From: Scytolyngbya sp. HA4215-MV1
GTDB lineage: Bacteria > Cyanobacteriota > Cyanobacteriia > Leptolyngbyales > Leptolyngbyaceae
DNA: 64,000 bases
Assembly (NCBI GenBank): GCA_019359045.1
Contig: JAHHIA010000009.1
Coordinates: 186,001 to 250,000 of the forward strand
Direction: 5' to 3'
Position 1 is the first letter of the stretch; every line of letters starts with the position of its first letter. Shown here in pieces: positions 62,920 through 64,000 of the stretch. A program made the position numbers and the translations under genes. The notes beneath the pieces are model-generated. The model ran no database searches, had not been told where the DNA came from, and saw only the letters and a list, made by a program, of their open reading frames with translations.

Positions 62920-63123
62920 TTAATCGACCACTCGGAGTCTACCAGCACGTAATAGATCGAAAATTCGGTTTAGTTGGCTCTGTTCAGCTTTGCCGATGGA
63001 ACTTTGCGATAGCAAAATCGACATAAAACGTTGCTGGTCAGCTCGATTGATTTTACCGCAAGCAAGAATATTTTCAATGATGATTTGAAGCTCAGAGTGA
63101 GACAGGTAAGCGTCGGTTTTCAT
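62920..63123 (-). CDS. Small conserved cyanobacterial protein (67 aa)
   Basis: The 67-residue product (ATG 63123; the frame extends to 63225) reads MKTDAYLSHSELQIIIENIL, then GKINRADQQRFMSILLSQSS, and ends NRIFDLLRAGRLRVVD. It is a helical, soluble protein. I recall cyanobacterial small proteins ending in IFDxLRxGRLRVVD, but not their function. Convergent with dtd, 54 bp apart. Confidence 0.7.
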   Translation of the reverse strand: MKTDAYLSHSELQIIIENILACGKINRADQQRFMSILLSQSSIGKAEQSQLNRIFDLLRAGRLRVVD

Positions 63124-63687
63124 AAGCAATACAGTACACGTAAAATGCCAGAATCGAATTTTTTTAGAGGTGCTGAAAATGTCATTTATTGATTGAAATC
63201 TCAAACATCTTGTGACACAAATCACAGATTTTCCAAATATCTAAAAATGACATCACTCACTACCGCAATATTCTAAACAATGACTCTTTTAAGTCATACG
63301 GGGATTCCCACGAGAAGAAAAATTACCTCTTCGAGTAGTCTGTATTCTTACTGAAAAAAAATTAATAGAATCGTAGAAAATTGCTTCTCGTTATTCGCAA
63401 ACCCTTTATTTATAAAGGAATAGAGGGTTTTATTAAAAGTAGCTTGATGCAAAGAGATTAAAATATGTTTTCAGTTTTACTCGAAAGAGCCAATCTCTTT
63501 TAATACCTTTTTGGTTTCTGTACGGTAAACCTCATCGTTTCTTTATGGAAACTCTTACCTACCTTTACGGAAAATCTCAGCTTCTTTTGTTTTTATAGAT
63601 ATAGGGGAACAAATCCATAGAGAAACTATCAAGGTTTCTGGATAGATAACCAATAGGCTGGATTTCACCAGCAAATGAGAGTTGTAA
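63124..63687. other. A+T-rich divergent regulatory region
   Basis: This 564-bp spacer holds no gene. It includes a palindrome ATGACT-ctttt-AAGTCAT near 63279-63296, a hairpin AAACCCTTTATT / AATAGAGGGTTT at about 63398-63434, and three helically spaced copies of TAYGGWAAA at 63521, 63544 and 63566. It must hold the promoters of both flanking genes. Confidence 0.5.
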
Positions 63688-64000
63688 ATGTATCAACCTG
63701 AACTCACTCTGGAAAGCAATCTACAATTCAAACAAAATCGTCTTGCGAATTGGCGGTTTGACCTGCTGCATCCTCTGCGCAACTGGCTTGAGGGCATCGA
63801 TGTGCGCAACCCCGAATTGGCAAGACTGATTTGCAAGTTGATTCCAGCGCAATGCCCTTTTGAGCAAGACATCGTTTTATTCGGTCGCACAGTAGCTCAT
63901 ATTCCGCCTATGTGCAAATTGAACCCCTTATATGACCAGTTCGTAGGTCTACGGTTTCGGGCTTTATGTTACCTGGTCGATGAGTGTGGCGAAGAAGTTG
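63688..64000 (+). CDS. Mo-dependent nitrogenase-like protein, partial
   Basis: The frame runs from ATG 63688 to the right edge of the window (104 codons). It contains WRFDLLHPLRNWLEGIDVRN, LARLICKLIPAQCPFEQDIV, LFGRTVAHIPPMCKLNPLYD and LRFRALCYLVDECGEEV, the pattern of the cyanobacterial family named Mo-dependent nitrogenase C-terminal domain. Despite the name, members are found in non-diazotrophs and their function is not proven. The C-terminus is missing. Confidence 0.88.
   Translation, partial: MYQPELTLESNLQFKQNRLANWRFDLLHPLRNWLEGIDVRNPELARLICKLIPAQCPFEQDIVLFGRTVAHIPPMCKLNPLYDQFVGLRFRALCYLVDECGEEV

Overview
The window is a piece of a cyanobacterial chromosome. The evidence is psaE (photosystem I), a cyanophycinase, the fbp-tal-zwf-opcA pentose-phosphate block typical of cyanobacteria, an NdbB-type NAD(P)H:quinone oxidoreductase, frequent GCGATCGC (HIP1) palindromes, a Mo-dependent-nitrogenase-like protein, and tandem intergenic repeats of the TCCAAAAT and CTCCTGA kinds. 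Base composition is close to balanced. A Leptolyngbya-like filamentous lineage is plausible, but the sequence does not prove it. I found no tRNA, rRNA, CRISPR array, complete insertion sequence or prophage.

Layout. 0-4.3 kb: a lipoprotein cut by the window edge, an XRE regulator, a lipoprotein alpha-amylase, and a ParA/coiled-coil pair that looks like the McdA/McdB carboxysome-positioning system. 4.6-12.3 kb: two homologous peptide-type ABC solute-binding proteins on either side of an accessory patch (Uma2 nuclease, orphan antitoxin-like gene, HTH-STAND-TPR protein, NfeD-like gene). 12.3-19.3 kb: housekeeping genes (ispF, DUF1517, trmD, cphB, a sucrose-synthase-like glycosyltransferase, MgtC) separated by long repeat-bearing spacers. 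20-30 kb: a small zinc-ribbon protein, a GH116 glucosidase, a large metzincin-type protease, an iron-uptake porin behind two Fur-like operators, and an exported aldo/keto reductase. 30-35 kb: moeA, an RDD protein, rpmG-rpsR and an RNase II-family gene. 35-40 kb: an FHA protein, then a two-gene unit joining a DUF4231 (SLATT-like) two-TM/C39-peptidase fusion to a GH24 lysozyme, then tatA and a GerMN lipoprotein. 40-50 kb: mgtE, a cluster of strong stem-loops and palindromic repeats, GlsB/YeaQ, a lipoprotein, a DOMON-like/kinase pair, an infC-like gene with a probable AUU start, recJ, a bestrophin and psaE. 50-56 kb: fbp, tal, zwf and opcA in one transcriptional direction. 56-64 kb: a dicarboxylate/glutamate symporter, ndbB, cysS, a His-rich COG0523 GTPase behind a Zur-like box, a 2Fe-2S protein, dtd, a small conserved protein and the start of a Mo-nitrogenase-C-like gene.

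Candidate new biology. The best candidate is the gene pair at 36776-39351. A predicted membrane-pore domain is fused to a papain-like peptidase, and a muramidase follows 32 bp downstream. Both proteins carry what I read as the same SH3-like domain, which suggests one shared envelope target. Other items worth checking are the McdAB-like pair, the in-frame insertion of the same intergenic repeat into GH116 and RecJ, a three-copy palindromic repeat family, the tandem Fur-like operators, and a PsaE with an unusually long low-complexity tail. All functional assignments come from reading motifs by eye; no database search was run.
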